Source: an uncultured Oscillospiraceae bacterium (GTDB lineage: Bacteria; Bacillota; Clostridia; Oscillospirales; Ruminococcaceae). From it: a stretch of DNA of 15,417 nt. Below, in pieces: positions 1 through 6,038 of this stretch (position 1 is the first letter of the stretch; every line of letters starts with the position of its first letter). The stretch is taken from assembly GCA_900547015.1 (NCBI GenBank), contig URFD01000027.1:1-15417 (forward strand). The letters run 5' to 3'. A program made the translations under genes and the position numbers. The notes under the pieces are model-generated. The model saw only the letters and a list, made by a program, of their open reading frames with translations, was not told where the DNA came from and did not search any database.

Positions 1-40
1 GGCAAAGCCTTCGACCTCTTTGGGTTTTTTAGAAGCAATT

Positions 41-78
41 AAAAAGGGTCGCACCGGAAGCTTCCGGTGCGACCCTTT
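41..78 (-). terminator. Intrinsic terminator of lysC
   Basis: A 36-base perfect palindrome spans 43-78, with arms AAAGGGTCGCACCGG and its complement around a central AAGCTT. It begins ten bases past the lysC stop codon. Read on the minus strand the stem is followed by TTTTTAAT, a good U-tract. On the plus strand the stem is followed by GCAATTTTTGC, a poorer tail, so it may also act weakly on a plus-strand gene ending left of the window. Confidence 0.9.
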
Positions 79-88
79 GCAATTTTTG

Positions 89-1297
89 CTACAGCGCGAA
101 TGCCTCGTGAATGACATTGACCGCACGCTTTGCCTGGTCCTTGTCGATGAGGACCGAAATTTTGATTTCACTGGTGGAAATCATGCTGATGTTGATGTTG
201 TTTTCGCCCAGTGCTTCGAACATGGTAGCAGCCACACCGGGGTTGGAAATCATGCCGGCGCCGACGATGGAAACCTTGGAGACACCGTCGTTGAAGGTGA
301 TGCCCTGTGCGCCCACCGACTGAACCAGGTCGTTCATAATCTTGAGTGCCTGGTCCTTCTGGGAGGTGGAGATGGTGAAGCTGATGTCCTTGGTGCCGTT
401 TCTGCCGACCGACTGAAGGATGATGTCGACGTTGATTTTGTGGGCAGCCAAGGTGGAGAAGATTTTGAAGGCATAGCCCGGCTGGTCCGGAACCTCGATG
501 ATGGAAATTCTGGTGACATCGTTGTCCATCGCAACACCCTTGATAAGCATTTTCTCCACTTTACAAACCTCCTTGACCTCTGTGCCCGGGACATCGCGGT
601 GGATGCTCGAGCGAACTTCCAATCTGACAGAATATTTTTTTGCCATCTCGACCGAACGGTTGTGCAGAACGTTGGCACCGCAGGTGGCAAGCTCGAGCAT
701 CTCGTCGTAGGTGATTTCTTCGAGCTTGTGTGCATCGGGAACGATGCGCGGGTCGGTGGTGTAGATGCCATCGACATCGGTATAGATTTCGCACTTATCC
801 GCCTTGAGCGCCGCAGCGATTGCAACCGCGCTGGTGTCACTGCCGCCGCGTCCGAGGGTCGTGATGTCGTCGTAGCGGTTCATTCCCTGAAAGCCGGCAA
901 CGATGACGATGTTTTTCTTATCCAGCTCGTTTTGCAGACGCTCGGTGTCGATGCGCTTGATGCGGGCGTTGCGGTGGTTGGACTCGGTCAGGAATCCAGC
1001 CTGCCAGCCGGTCAGTGAGATGACCGGGTATCCTAGCTCCTCAATCGCCATCGCAAGAAGGGACATCGAAATCTGTTCTCCGGTGGAGAGCAGAACATCC
1101 ATCTCACGGCTGGAGGGTTTCTCAGTAATTTCCGCTGCCTTTTGAATCAGTTCGTCGGTGGTGTCTCCCTGCGCGGAGACCACCGCGATGACAGCGTTTC
1201 CTTTGGCGTATGTATCGGTGATAATCCGTGCGACGTTGCGGATGTGGTCAACGTCTGCCACGGAGGTTCCGCCGAATTTCTGTACGATCAGGTTCAT
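89..1297 (-). CDS. lysC: Aspartate kinase, monofunctional, two C-terminal ACT domains
   Basis: It phosphorylates L-aspartate to 4-phospho-L-aspartate, the committed step to lysine, threonine, methionine and diaminopimelate, in the cytoplasm. The 402-residue length matches the monofunctional LysC family. The amino-acid kinase domain fills roughly residues 1-235: KFGGTS at 7-12, GRGGSDTSA at 149-157, and the TDVDGIYTTDPR loop at 173-184. Two ACT domains follow (about 265-330 and 340-402), which in this family bind feedback inhibitors such as lysine or threonine. The ATG start has GGAGG seven bases upstream and a sigma-A promoter about 33 bases upstream, so the 5' leader is only about 25 bases. 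That is too short for a lysine riboswitch or T-box. A perfect internal ribosome binding site inside the gene (separate entry) suggests a second, regulatory product, as known for Bacillus subtilis aspartokinase II. No homoserine dehydrogenase fusion is present. Confidence 0.97.
   Translation of the reverse strand: MNLIVQKFGGTSVADVDHIRNVARIITDTYAKGNAVIAVVSAQGDTTDELIQKAAEITEKPSSREMDVLLSTGEQISMSLLAMAIEELGYPVISLTGWQAGFLTESNHRNARIKRIDTERLQNELDKKNIVIVAGFQGMNRYDDITTLGRGGSDTSAVAIAAALKADKCEIYTDVDGIYTTDPRIVPDAHKLEEITYDEMLELATCGANVLHNRSVEMAKKYSVRLEVRSSIHRDVPGTEVKEVCKVEKMLIKGVAMDNDVTRISIIEVPDQPGYAFKIFSTLAAHKINVDIILQSVGRNGTKDISFTISTSQKDQALKIMNDLVQSVGAQGITFNDGVSKVSIVGAGMISNPGVAATMFEALGENNINISMISTSEIKISVLIDKDQAKRAVNVIHEAFAL
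557..574 (-). promoter_or_regulatory. Internal ribosome binding site and start for an aspartokinase beta subunit
   Basis: Inside lysC the minus strand reads AAGGAGG (568-574), eight bases, then an in-frame GTG (557-559, codon 247). An in-frame ATG follows at codon 250 (548-550). Spacing and match to the anti-Shine-Dalgarno sequence are ideal. Starting here would give a product of about 156 residues made of the linker and both ACT domains. B. subtilis LysC is known to produce exactly such a beta subunit from an internal start near residue 246. That it is used here is inference. Confidence 0.6.
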
Positions 1298-1329
1298 GTC
1301 TCTACCTCCGTATCTTCCTTGTTTGTAAG

Positions 1330-1359
1330 ATTATAATATAGAAAGCGGCATCAGTTCAA
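1330..1359 (-). promoter_or_regulatory. Sigma-A promoter of lysC
   Basis: The minus strand carries TTGAAC (1354-1359), an 18-base spacer, then a perfect TATAAT (1330-1335). The predicted transcription start is near 1323, giving a leader of about 25 bases before the lysC ATG at 1297. The -35 matches the consensus at four of six positions. Confidence 0.75.
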
Positions 1360-1646
1360 GCGCCAGCGGGCTTTTCGTCAGAAATCTACTTTTCGCAGTA
1401 AATGGTTTTACAGAGTCAGAAGATTTTGTGCAATATGCTATCACTTCACATTGTTAAATTGTCAGAGAGGACAGCCGGCGAATCAGAACCGCGCTCGGCT
1501 GTCGGGTTTAACCCTATCCTATGCGCGGCATCGGGCAGCGGCCACCGATGCAGTAGCGGCACTTCGGGAGCAAAAAGCAGCCCAAACGGGTAAAAGGGCG
1601 AAAACCGGACAGCACAGCGGAGAAAAACAAAGGGAAACGACATCCG
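1360..1646. other. Non-coding gap between lysC and the pheB-like gene, with two hairpins
   Basis: I see no convincing gene here. Short open frames on both strands (for example 1451-1672 plus and 1446-1643 minus) lack ribosome binding sites and family resemblance. Two inverted repeats stand out: GACAGCCG (1470-1477) with CGGCTGTC (1496-1503), and GCATCGG (1528-1534) with CCGATGC (1545-1551). Neither is followed by a T-run on either strand. The stretch from about 1460 to 1640 is as GC-rich as the coding DNA, unlike the AT-rich promoter regions elsewhere in the window. It could be a structured RNA, a leader of an unseen transcript, or eroded coding sequence. Confidence 0.4.
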
Positions 1647-1681
1647 AAAAAAAGCTGCCTAACCGTAGTTAGACAGCTTTT
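1647..1681 (-). terminator. Intrinsic terminator of the pheB-like gene
   Basis: On the minus strand AAAAGCTGTCTAAC pairs with GTTAGGCAGCTTTT across a four-base TACG loop. The only irregular pair is a U-G wobble, which becomes an A-C mismatch on the plus strand. The stem is followed by a run of seven T in the minus direction (1647-1653). It lies 16 bases past the stop codon, so the structure is tuned for minus-strand termination. Confidence 0.9.
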
Positions 1682-1697
1682 AGAAGAAGGTGCGGAT

Positions 1698-2135
1698 TTA
1701 GGAAACCTTGCTGACACGGACTACCCCGTGCAATTCGCGCAGGCGCTTCATCAGCTGTTCCTCCTCGAGGGTAACATCGGTCATGCGAAGCGAGACGGTG
1801 ACCGCAGCGACACCATCGGAAGGAATGTTCTGGTTGATGGTGAGGATGTTGGCGCCGTATTCTGCAAGGTGGTTGATGACCGAGGAGAGGACGCCGGGAA
1901 TATCCTCCATGGTCATGTACAGGGTGATGATGTTGTTGGAGATGCGGGGGTTGTACTCCATGACATGGTCCTTATATTTATAGAATGCACTGCGGGAGAT
2001 GTCGGCGAGCTTGACTGCCTCCGAAGCATTTTTTGCCTTGCCGGTGGCAATCTGGCGCTTTGCCTCCAAGACCTTCTTGAAAATATCGGGGACCACCCGT
2101 TCATCGATCAACAGATATTTTTCTTCGTTAGCCAT
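1698..2135 (-). CDS. pheB: PheB-like ACT domain-containing regulatory protein (UPF0735 type)
   Basis: This 145-residue cytoplasmic protein belongs to the PheB/UPF0735 ACT family of Firmicutes. Older annotations called the family chorismate mutase, but it has no chorismate mutase fold and its biochemical role is not settled. The N-terminal half (about 1-65) includes NASEAVKLADISRSAFYKYK (37-56), which looks like a helix-turn-helix segment. The ACT domain follows from about residue 68, with TMEDIPGVLSSVINHLAEYG (75-94) matching the ligand-binding turn and helix. ACT domains usually bind amino acids, so an amino-acid-sensing regulator is a reasonable inference. AAAGGAG sits seven bases before the ATG. 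In many Clostridia this gene neighbours homoserine dehydrogenase and aspartokinase; here lysC is next downstream, but with its own promoter and no hom gene between. The gene symbol follows the family name only. Confidence 0.9.
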   Translation of the reverse strand: MANEEKYLLIDERVVPDIFKKVLEAKRQIATGKAKNASEAVKLADISRSAFYKYKDHVMEYNPRISNNIITLYMTMEDIPGVLSSVINHLAEYGANILTINQNIPSDGVAAVTVSLRMTDVTLEEEQLMKRLRELHGVVRVSKVS

Positions 2136-2216
2136 TGTGACGCTCCTTTCAAAAAAAGGTCAGAATTGAGTGCCGATTTGTTTTCACGCGAAAAACAGAC
2201 GGCAGCTGATAATGCA

Positions 2217-2246
2217 AATATACCACGATACAAGAACAATGTGCAA
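2217..2246 (-). promoter_or_regulatory. Promoter of the pheB-like gene (extended -10)
   Basis: The minus strand reads TTGCAC (2241-2246), an 18-base spacer, then TGGTATATT, whose TATATT (2217-2222) is the -10. The TG one base before it forms an extended -10 that would compensate for the weak -35. The expected start is near 2210, giving a leader of about 75 bases. A better -35-like TTGACA at 2263-2268 has no fitting -10. Confidence 0.55.
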
Positions 2247-2339
2247 GGGATTGGCGAGATTTTGTCAAAACTTTGGTCGGAGATGGCACAGGAGAGCGGT
2301 GCAAAAAGCCCGAATGACCTTTTTTTACGCCGACAGCTG

Positions 2340-2348
2340 TGATATAAT
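2340..2348 (+). promoter_or_regulatory. Extended -10 promoter of cinA
   Basis: TGATATAAT (2340-2348) is a perfect extended -10 element with TATAAT at 2343-2348. The -35 position (about 2320-2325) is only a T-run. Transcription would start near 2355, about 150 bases before the cinA start codon. No better-spaced promoter is visible closer to the gene: TTGACA at 2381 and TTTACA at 2445 lack a matching -10. Confidence 0.6.
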
Positions 2349-2507
2349 AGAGAAAGAAATCCGCAGGATTCAGGGCAGGGTTGACAGCCGTTAGATAGAA
2401 AATCGGAAAAAGTTGAGAAAAACTTTTAGAATCCACAAGAAAAGTTTACATTTGTGCGGTATGATAATCTTAGAATATTGTGATTACGAGCAAAGGAGCG
2501 ACAGCAG

Positions 2508-3773
2508 ATGAAACAGCGCAGTGCAGAAATTTTGTGCATCGGGACCGAAATCCTGATGGGAGATATTGTCAACACCAACGCCGCCTATCTGGCGAAGGAG
2601 TTGGCAGGACTGGGAATCAATGTCTATCACCAGAGTGTGGTGGGGGATAATCCCGAACGCTTGCAGGAAAGCCTACGGCTGGCATTTTCCCGCGCAGACC
2701 TTGTGATTACAACAGGTGGTCTGGGCCCCACCTACGACGATCTGAGCAAGGAGACGATTGCCCGTTATTTTGGCAGGGAGCTTGTGATGGACCCGGAATC
2801 TCTGCACGCAATCGAATGTCATTTTCTGCGCTTAAACCGGGTGATGACCGACAACAATAAAAAGCAGGCGATGATGCCGGAGCGCTGCACCATCTTTGCA
2901 AACCACAACGGTACCGCTCCGGGCTGCGCCATAGAGGGTGAAGGGGAGCAGCAGGGCAAGACTGCCATCATGCTGCCGGGACCTCCCCGCGAGATGAAGC
3001 CGATGTTTGAAGAAGGGGTCAAGCCCTTTTTGCTCAAGGACAGCGATACCCGTCTGGTATCGCACACCATGCACTTTTTCGGAATCGGCGAATCGATGCT
3101 GGAAAATATCCTGCGTGATTTGATGGAGACCAGCCTCAATCCGACCGTTGCTCCGTATGCCAAGACCGGAGAGGTCCAGCTGAGAGTGACCGCGCGTGTG
3201 AAAAACGGCGAGGACCCCGAGCAGCTGTTACAGCCGGTCATGAATCAGATTCAGGAGAAGGTCGGGGAATTTTTGTACGGAATCGATGTGGGCAACTTGC
3301 AGACAGCGGTTGTGCGGGCCTTGAAGGAAAAGAAGCTTCATGTCGCATTGGCGGAAAGCTGCACCGGAGGCTATGTTGCAAAGCGCATCACCGATGTCAG
3401 CGGAGCCTCTGAGGTGTTCGAGTGCGGCATCTGCTCCTACTCCAACCGCATCAAGCAGGAGCTGCTGGGCGTGCGGGAGGAGACCCTGCGGGACTTTGGA
3501 GCGGTATCGGAGGAGACCGCGCGCGAGATGGCTGCCGGCATCCGGAGAGTGTCCGGCGCACCAATCGGAGTATCGGTTACCGGAAATGCCGGACCGGAGC
3601 CGTCGGAGGGAAAGGAAGTCGGGCTGGTCTATATCGGCGTTGACAGCGACAACTTCCGGAAGGTGTTCACGCTCAATGTCAATCGCAAGGATCAGGACGC
3701 ACGGGAGACCATTCGCTATCTGGCTTCTTCCCATGCGCTGAGCCTGATTTTAAAGGCGGTGCAGCTGGCATAG
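2508..3773 (+). CDS. cinA: CinA family protein: N-terminal MoCF/COG1058 domain with C-terminal NMN amidohydrolase domain
   Basis: CinA is a two-domain cytoplasmic enzyme. The N-terminal COG1058 domain hydrolyses ADP-ribose and related nucleotides, and the C-terminal PncC-type domain deamidates nicotinamide mononucleotide. It takes part in pyridine nucleotide salvage and is historically called competence/damage-inducible. The 421-residue length is normal for the fused form. Visible motifs are CIGTEILMGDIVNTN (10-24), TTGGLGPTYDDLSK (68-81), and LPGPPREM in the first domain. In the second, AESCTGG has the presumed nucleophile Ser284. The later segment reads VTGNAGPEPSEGKEVGLVYI, where most relatives have TGIAGP with a glycine-rich stretch. 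AAAGGAG lies nine bases before the ATG. A class B sortase gene follows after 63 bases on the same strand with no terminator between, so the two may be co-transcribed. The usual neighbours recA and pgsA are absent. Confidence 0.95.
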   Translation: MKQRSAEILCIGTEILMGDIVNTNAAYLAKELAGLGINVYHQSVVGDNPERLQESLRLAFSRADLVITTGGLGPTYDDLSKETIARYFGRELVMDPESLHAIECHFLRLNRVMTDNNKKQAMMPERCTIFANHNGTAPGCAIEGEGEQQGKTAIMLPGPPREMKPMFEEGVKPFLLKDSDTRLVSHTMHFFGIGESMLENILRDLMETSLNPTVAPYAKTGEVQLRVTARVKNGEDPEQLLQPVMNQIQEKVGEFLYGIDVGNLQTAVVRALKEKKLHVALAESCTGGYVAKRITDVSGASEVFECGICSYSNRIKQELLGVREETLRDFGAVSEETAREMAAGIRRVSGAPIGVSVTGNAGPEPSEGKEVGLVYIGVDSDNFRKVFTLNVNRKDQDARETIRYLASSHALSLILKAVQLA

Positions 3774-3836
3774 CGGACAGGCACAAAACAGGAGCAAGTG
3801 TTGGATGGGTCCGGCTGCGGCCGGGGAAGGAAAGAG

Positions 3837-4811
3837 ATGAAGGGAATTAGAGGACCGATTCGCATGGTGCTGATTGTGTTCTTTTTGGGGGTGGCCTTGG
3901 CATCGGTGCTGCACATTGTCCAATGGGCAGAGGAATCTTACCGGAGCAACCAGACCCAGAAGGAGCTGCAGCAGCTGTATCATCAGGGTTCCCTTTTGGG
4001 AAAGCAAGAAGAGCCGGTGCCGGGTCAAAGCGGCAGTCAACTGAATCAGGAGCCGGGCATCGGGGAAAGCTCCTCGGGAGGAGCTGACTCCGAAGCGTCG
4101 GAGAATCCGTCGGCTGATGAGCAAACCGTCCAGCTGCCTGAGATGCAGATGCTGCCGGAGTATCGGGTGCTCTATGAAAAGAACAAGGACATTGTCGGCT
4201 GGCTCAATATCGGCGGAGGAATGTTGAGTACGCCGATTATGCAGAGAAGCGGCGACTATTACCTGAACCACGATTTTTACGGGAACGAGGACAAGCACGG
4301 GCAGGTGTTTTTGGACGAGAGAAACCACAACGACCTCAGCGACGACAACACCATCTTGTACGGCCACAACATCACCCGGGACAATTCGATGTTCAATATC
4401 CTGACCAAATACAAGGACCCGGAATTTGTGGCAAACTATCCGACAATTCAGGTCAACACCCTGTACCGAAAGTATCAGTATGCGGTGACGGCGGTGTATC
4501 TTACCTCGACCCGACCGGAGGACGGCGAGCTGTTTGACTATATCAACTATCTGCGCTTCAGCACCCGCACCGCCAAGGAGGCCTATCTTGCCCAAATCGA
4601 CCGGCGCTCGCTGATCGATACCGGGGGTTCGATGAATGCGGATGACCGGATTCTGACCTTTTCGACTTGCAGCTATGAGTTCACAGGTGCAAGGCTGGTG
4701 GTGGTGGCGCGCCGTCTGCGCGACGGCGAAAATCCGGAGGATTTCGGTCAGACGGTGACCAAGCGGGAAAATCCACTGATGCCGGAAATCTGGACCAAGC
4801 TGTTTGGCTAA
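3837..4811 (+). CDS. srtB: Class B sortase
   Basis: A cysteine transpeptidase anchored in the membrane that joins sorted surface proteins to peptidoglycan or to each other. From the ATG at 3837 it has 324 residues: a short basic N-terminus, one membrane helix (about 8-28), a polar linker rich in Gln, Ser, Glu and Gly (about 40-100), then the catalytic domain. The triad is visible as His177 in LYGHN, Cys278 in TFSTCSYE and Arg286 in ARLVVVAR. The block VGWLNI (120-125) and YYLNHDFYGN are typical of class B. I chose this ATG because GGGGAAGGA sits five bases upstream. A GTG at 3798 would add 13 hydrophilic residues and has its AGGAG only three bases away. No LPxTG- or NPQTN-type substrate gene is adjacent, so its targets lie elsewhere. 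It follows cinA closely and ends at a shared terminator. Confidence 0.93.
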   Translation: MKGIRGPIRMVLIVFFLGVALASVLHIVQWAEESYRSNQTQKELQQLYHQGSLLGKQEEPVPGQSGSQLNQEPGIGESSSGGADSEASENPSADEQTVQLPEMQMLPEYRVLYEKNKDIVGWLNIGGGMLSTPIMQRSGDYYLNHDFYGNEDKHGQVFLDERNHNDLSDDNTILYGHNITRDNSMFNILTKYKDPEFVANYPTIQVNTLYRKYQYAVTAVYLTSTRPEDGELFDYINYLRFSTRTAKEAYLAQIDRRSLIDTGGSMNADDRILTFSTCSYEFTGARLVVVARRLRDGENPEDFGQTVTKRENPLMPEIWTKLFG

Positions 4812-4818
4812 CGACATG

Positions 4819-4854
4819 AAAAAAAGGAGTGCAGTTTATTCTGCACTCCTTTTT
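4819..4854. terminator. Bidirectional terminator between srtB and dusB
   Basis: GGAGTGCAG (4826-4834) and CTGCACTCC (4841-4849) form a nine-pair stem with a TTTATT loop. It is flanked by seven A on the left and five T on the right, so it has a U-tract in both directions. It starts seven bases past the sortase stop and ends three bases from the dusB stop. Confidence 0.93.
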
Positions 4855-4857
4855 GTG

Positions 4858-5823
4858 TTATGAGCGGCGGGAGAGCATCTCCTCAGCCAGAAACAGAAGG
4901 TCGTCGTAGGTGGTCAGCTGACCGGCACGGCGGCGCAGGTCGGCACTGCCGTATTCCCCTTTGAAGTACCAAGCGGCGTGTTTGCGGGCTTCGCGCATCC
5001 CGGTGCGTTCTCCCTTGTAGTCGCAGGCCAGACGGATGTGCCGCAGCAGGGTATCCATCTTTTCCTCCAGCGTCGGGTCGGGCAGCAGCTCGCCGGTTTG
5101 CAGGTAGTGGCTGATCTGGCGAAAGACCCAAGGTCTGCCCTGGGCGCCTCTGCCAATCATCACAAAGTCAACGCCGGTTTCGTCGTACATCCGCTTGCAG
5201 GAAAGGGCATCGACCACATCGCCGTTGCCGATGACCGGGATGGAAACGGCCTCCTTGACCCGGCGGATGATGTCCCAATCGGCGCTGGGAGCGTACATCT
5301 GCTGGCGGGTGCGGCCGTGGATGCACACGGCGGCGGCTCCGTTTTCCTCCATGATTTGAGCAAATTCCACCGCATTGACCGAATCGGCATCCCAGCCCTT
5401 GCGGAATTTCACGGTGACGGGAAGGTCCACCGCCGAGGAAACAGCCTTGACGATTCGGCCTGCCAGCGCAGGGTCCTTCATCAGGGCACTGCCTCCGCCG
5501 TTTCCTGCCACCTTGGGTGCGGGACAGCCCATGTTGATGTCGATGATGTCCGGGTGAAAGCGCAGGGTCAGTTGGGCTGCCTGTGCCATGATTTCGGGGT
5601 CATCTCCGAAAATCTGGACAGCGGCGGGGCGTTCCTTTTCGGAGAGGGTCAGCAGCTCCTCGGTCTTGGTGCCCTGAAAGGTCAGCCCCTTGGAGCTGGC
5701 CATCTCTGCCACAACATATGCACAGTCAAACTCTTTGCAGATTTCACGGAAGGCGCGGTCGCCAACACCTGCCATCGGCGCAAGTCCGGCTGTTTTGGGA
5801 ATGGTGATATTGCCTATTTTCAA
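4858..5823 (-). CDS. dusB: tRNA dihydrouridine synthase, DusB family
   Basis: An FMN-dependent enzyme that reduces specific uridines in the tRNA D-loop to dihydrouridine, using NAD(P)H. The 321-residue length fits the family. The TIM-barrel domain carries LAPMAGVGDRAFR near the N-terminus, DINMGCPAPKV with catalytic Cys100 (the same number as in E. coli DusB), VKFRKGWD, IHGRTRQQMY, and the FMN phosphate-binding segments GNGDV and IGRGAQGRPW. A helical C-terminal domain for tRNA binding follows from about residue 240. The start is TTG at 5821-5823: AAAGGA (5833-5838) lies nine bases before it, and MKIGNITIP is the usual N-terminus, so the TTG is well supported. It is divergent from the Nudix gene and convergent with srtB, so it is probably monocistronic. 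Its leader begins with a hairpin followed by seven T, which could attenuate transcription. Confidence 0.96.
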   Translation of the reverse strand: MKIGNITIPKTAGLAPMAGVGDRAFREICKEFDCAYVVAEMASSKGLTFQGTKTEELLTLSEKERPAAVQIFGDDPEIMAQAAQLTLRFHPDIIDINMGCPAPKVAGNGGGSALMKDPALAGRIVKAVSSAVDLPVTVKFRKGWDADSVNAVEFAQIMEENGAAAVCIHGRTRQQMYAPSADWDIIRRVKEAVSIPVIGNGDVVDALSCKRMYDETGVDFVMIGRGAQGRPWVFRQISHYLQTGELLPDPTLEEKMDTLLRHIRLACDYKGERTGMREARKHAAWYFKGEYGSADLRRRAGQLTTYDDLLFLAEEMLSRRS

Positions 5824-5860
5824 GCTGGATTATCCTTTCTGGTTCAAGTTCAGTCCTTAC

Positions 5861-5893
5861 AAAAAAACGGATGGGCCCCAAAGCGACCCACCG
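5861..5893 (-). promoter_or_regulatory. Hairpin plus U7 in the dusB leader (possible attenuator)
   Basis: On the minus strand CGGTGGG pairs with CCCATCCG, with one bulged U and an 11-base loop, and is followed by TTTTTTT (5861-5867). It would begin within about five bases of the predicted transcription start, with the dusB coding region about 40 bases further on. The arrangement resembles an intrinsic terminator, but the stem is short, so function is uncertain. Confidence 0.4.
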
Positions 5894-5903
5894 AAGCAGA
5901 ACC

Positions 5904-5932
5904 ATTTTATCAGATTTTTTGGCTGACGGCAA
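5904..5932 (-). promoter_or_regulatory. Sigma-A promoter of dusB (extended -10)
   Basis: The minus strand reads TTGCCG (5927-5932), a 17-base spacer, then TGATAAAAT with TAAAAT at 5904-5909. Spacing is ideal and the TG forms an extended -10. The predicted start is near 5897. Confidence 0.65.
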
Positions 5933-5950
5933 GCAGCAAAGGGAAAAGTG

Positions 5951-5959
5951 TGGTATAAT
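5951..5959 (+). promoter_or_regulatory. Extended -10 promoter of the Nudix-polA unit
   Basis: TGGTATAAT (5951-5959) is a perfect extended -10. The -35 position is unlike consensus. It faces away from the dusB promoter some 20 bases to the left, and would give a leader of about 70 bases before the Nudix start at 6039. Confidence 0.65.
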
Positions 5960-6038
5960 AAGCTCATCTTCTGCACATCAGATACCGGACGCTTCGGAGA
6001 ATCGGCCGGGAAATTCAGCCAGAAACGGGAGGAACAAG

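Larger units (their letters stand above)
2136..2507. other. Divergent regulatory region between pheB-like and cinA
   Basis: This 372-base AT-rich stretch holds no gene. It carries the minus-strand promoter of the pheB-like gene, the plus-strand extended -10 promoter of cinA, and a cinA leader of about 150 bases. The leader contains an inverted repeat of AAAAGTT and AACTTTT (2408-2427), with a further AAAAGTTT at about 2440-2447. I see no T-box motif and no riboswitch I recognise. Confidence 0.6.

Noticed and set aside
1..42. Possible C-terminal tail of a plus-strand gene (reads GKAFDLFGFFRSN then TAA)
   Set aside because: Codons look plausible and it would converge on lysC, but 13 residues cannot be distinguished from chance. 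A CAAAG/CTTTG hairpin with a T-run in the same bases could instead be a cut-off terminator.
20..1018. A 332-codon open frame antisense to lysC
   Set aside because: Runs through the lysC terminator palindrome and mirrors the lysC coding frame; no domain or ribosome binding site.
1298..1360. Lysine riboswitch or T-box in front of lysC
   Set aside because: The predicted leader is only about 25 bases and no L-box or T-box sequence is visible further upstream.
1446..1672. Overlapping short open frames in the lysC-pheB gap, one on each strand
   Set aside because: No ribosome binding sites, low-complexity or basic-residue-rich translations, and the plus-strand frame runs into the terminator hairpin.
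3798..3836. GTG at 3798 as start of srtB
   Set aside because: Its AGGAG is only three bases away, and the extra residues would put a Gly/Arg-rich stretch before an otherwise normal short basic N-terminus.
5871..6038. Upstream extension of the Nudix frame to 5871
   Set aside because: It crosses the divergent promoter region; GGGAGGA directly before the ATG at 6039 marks the true start.
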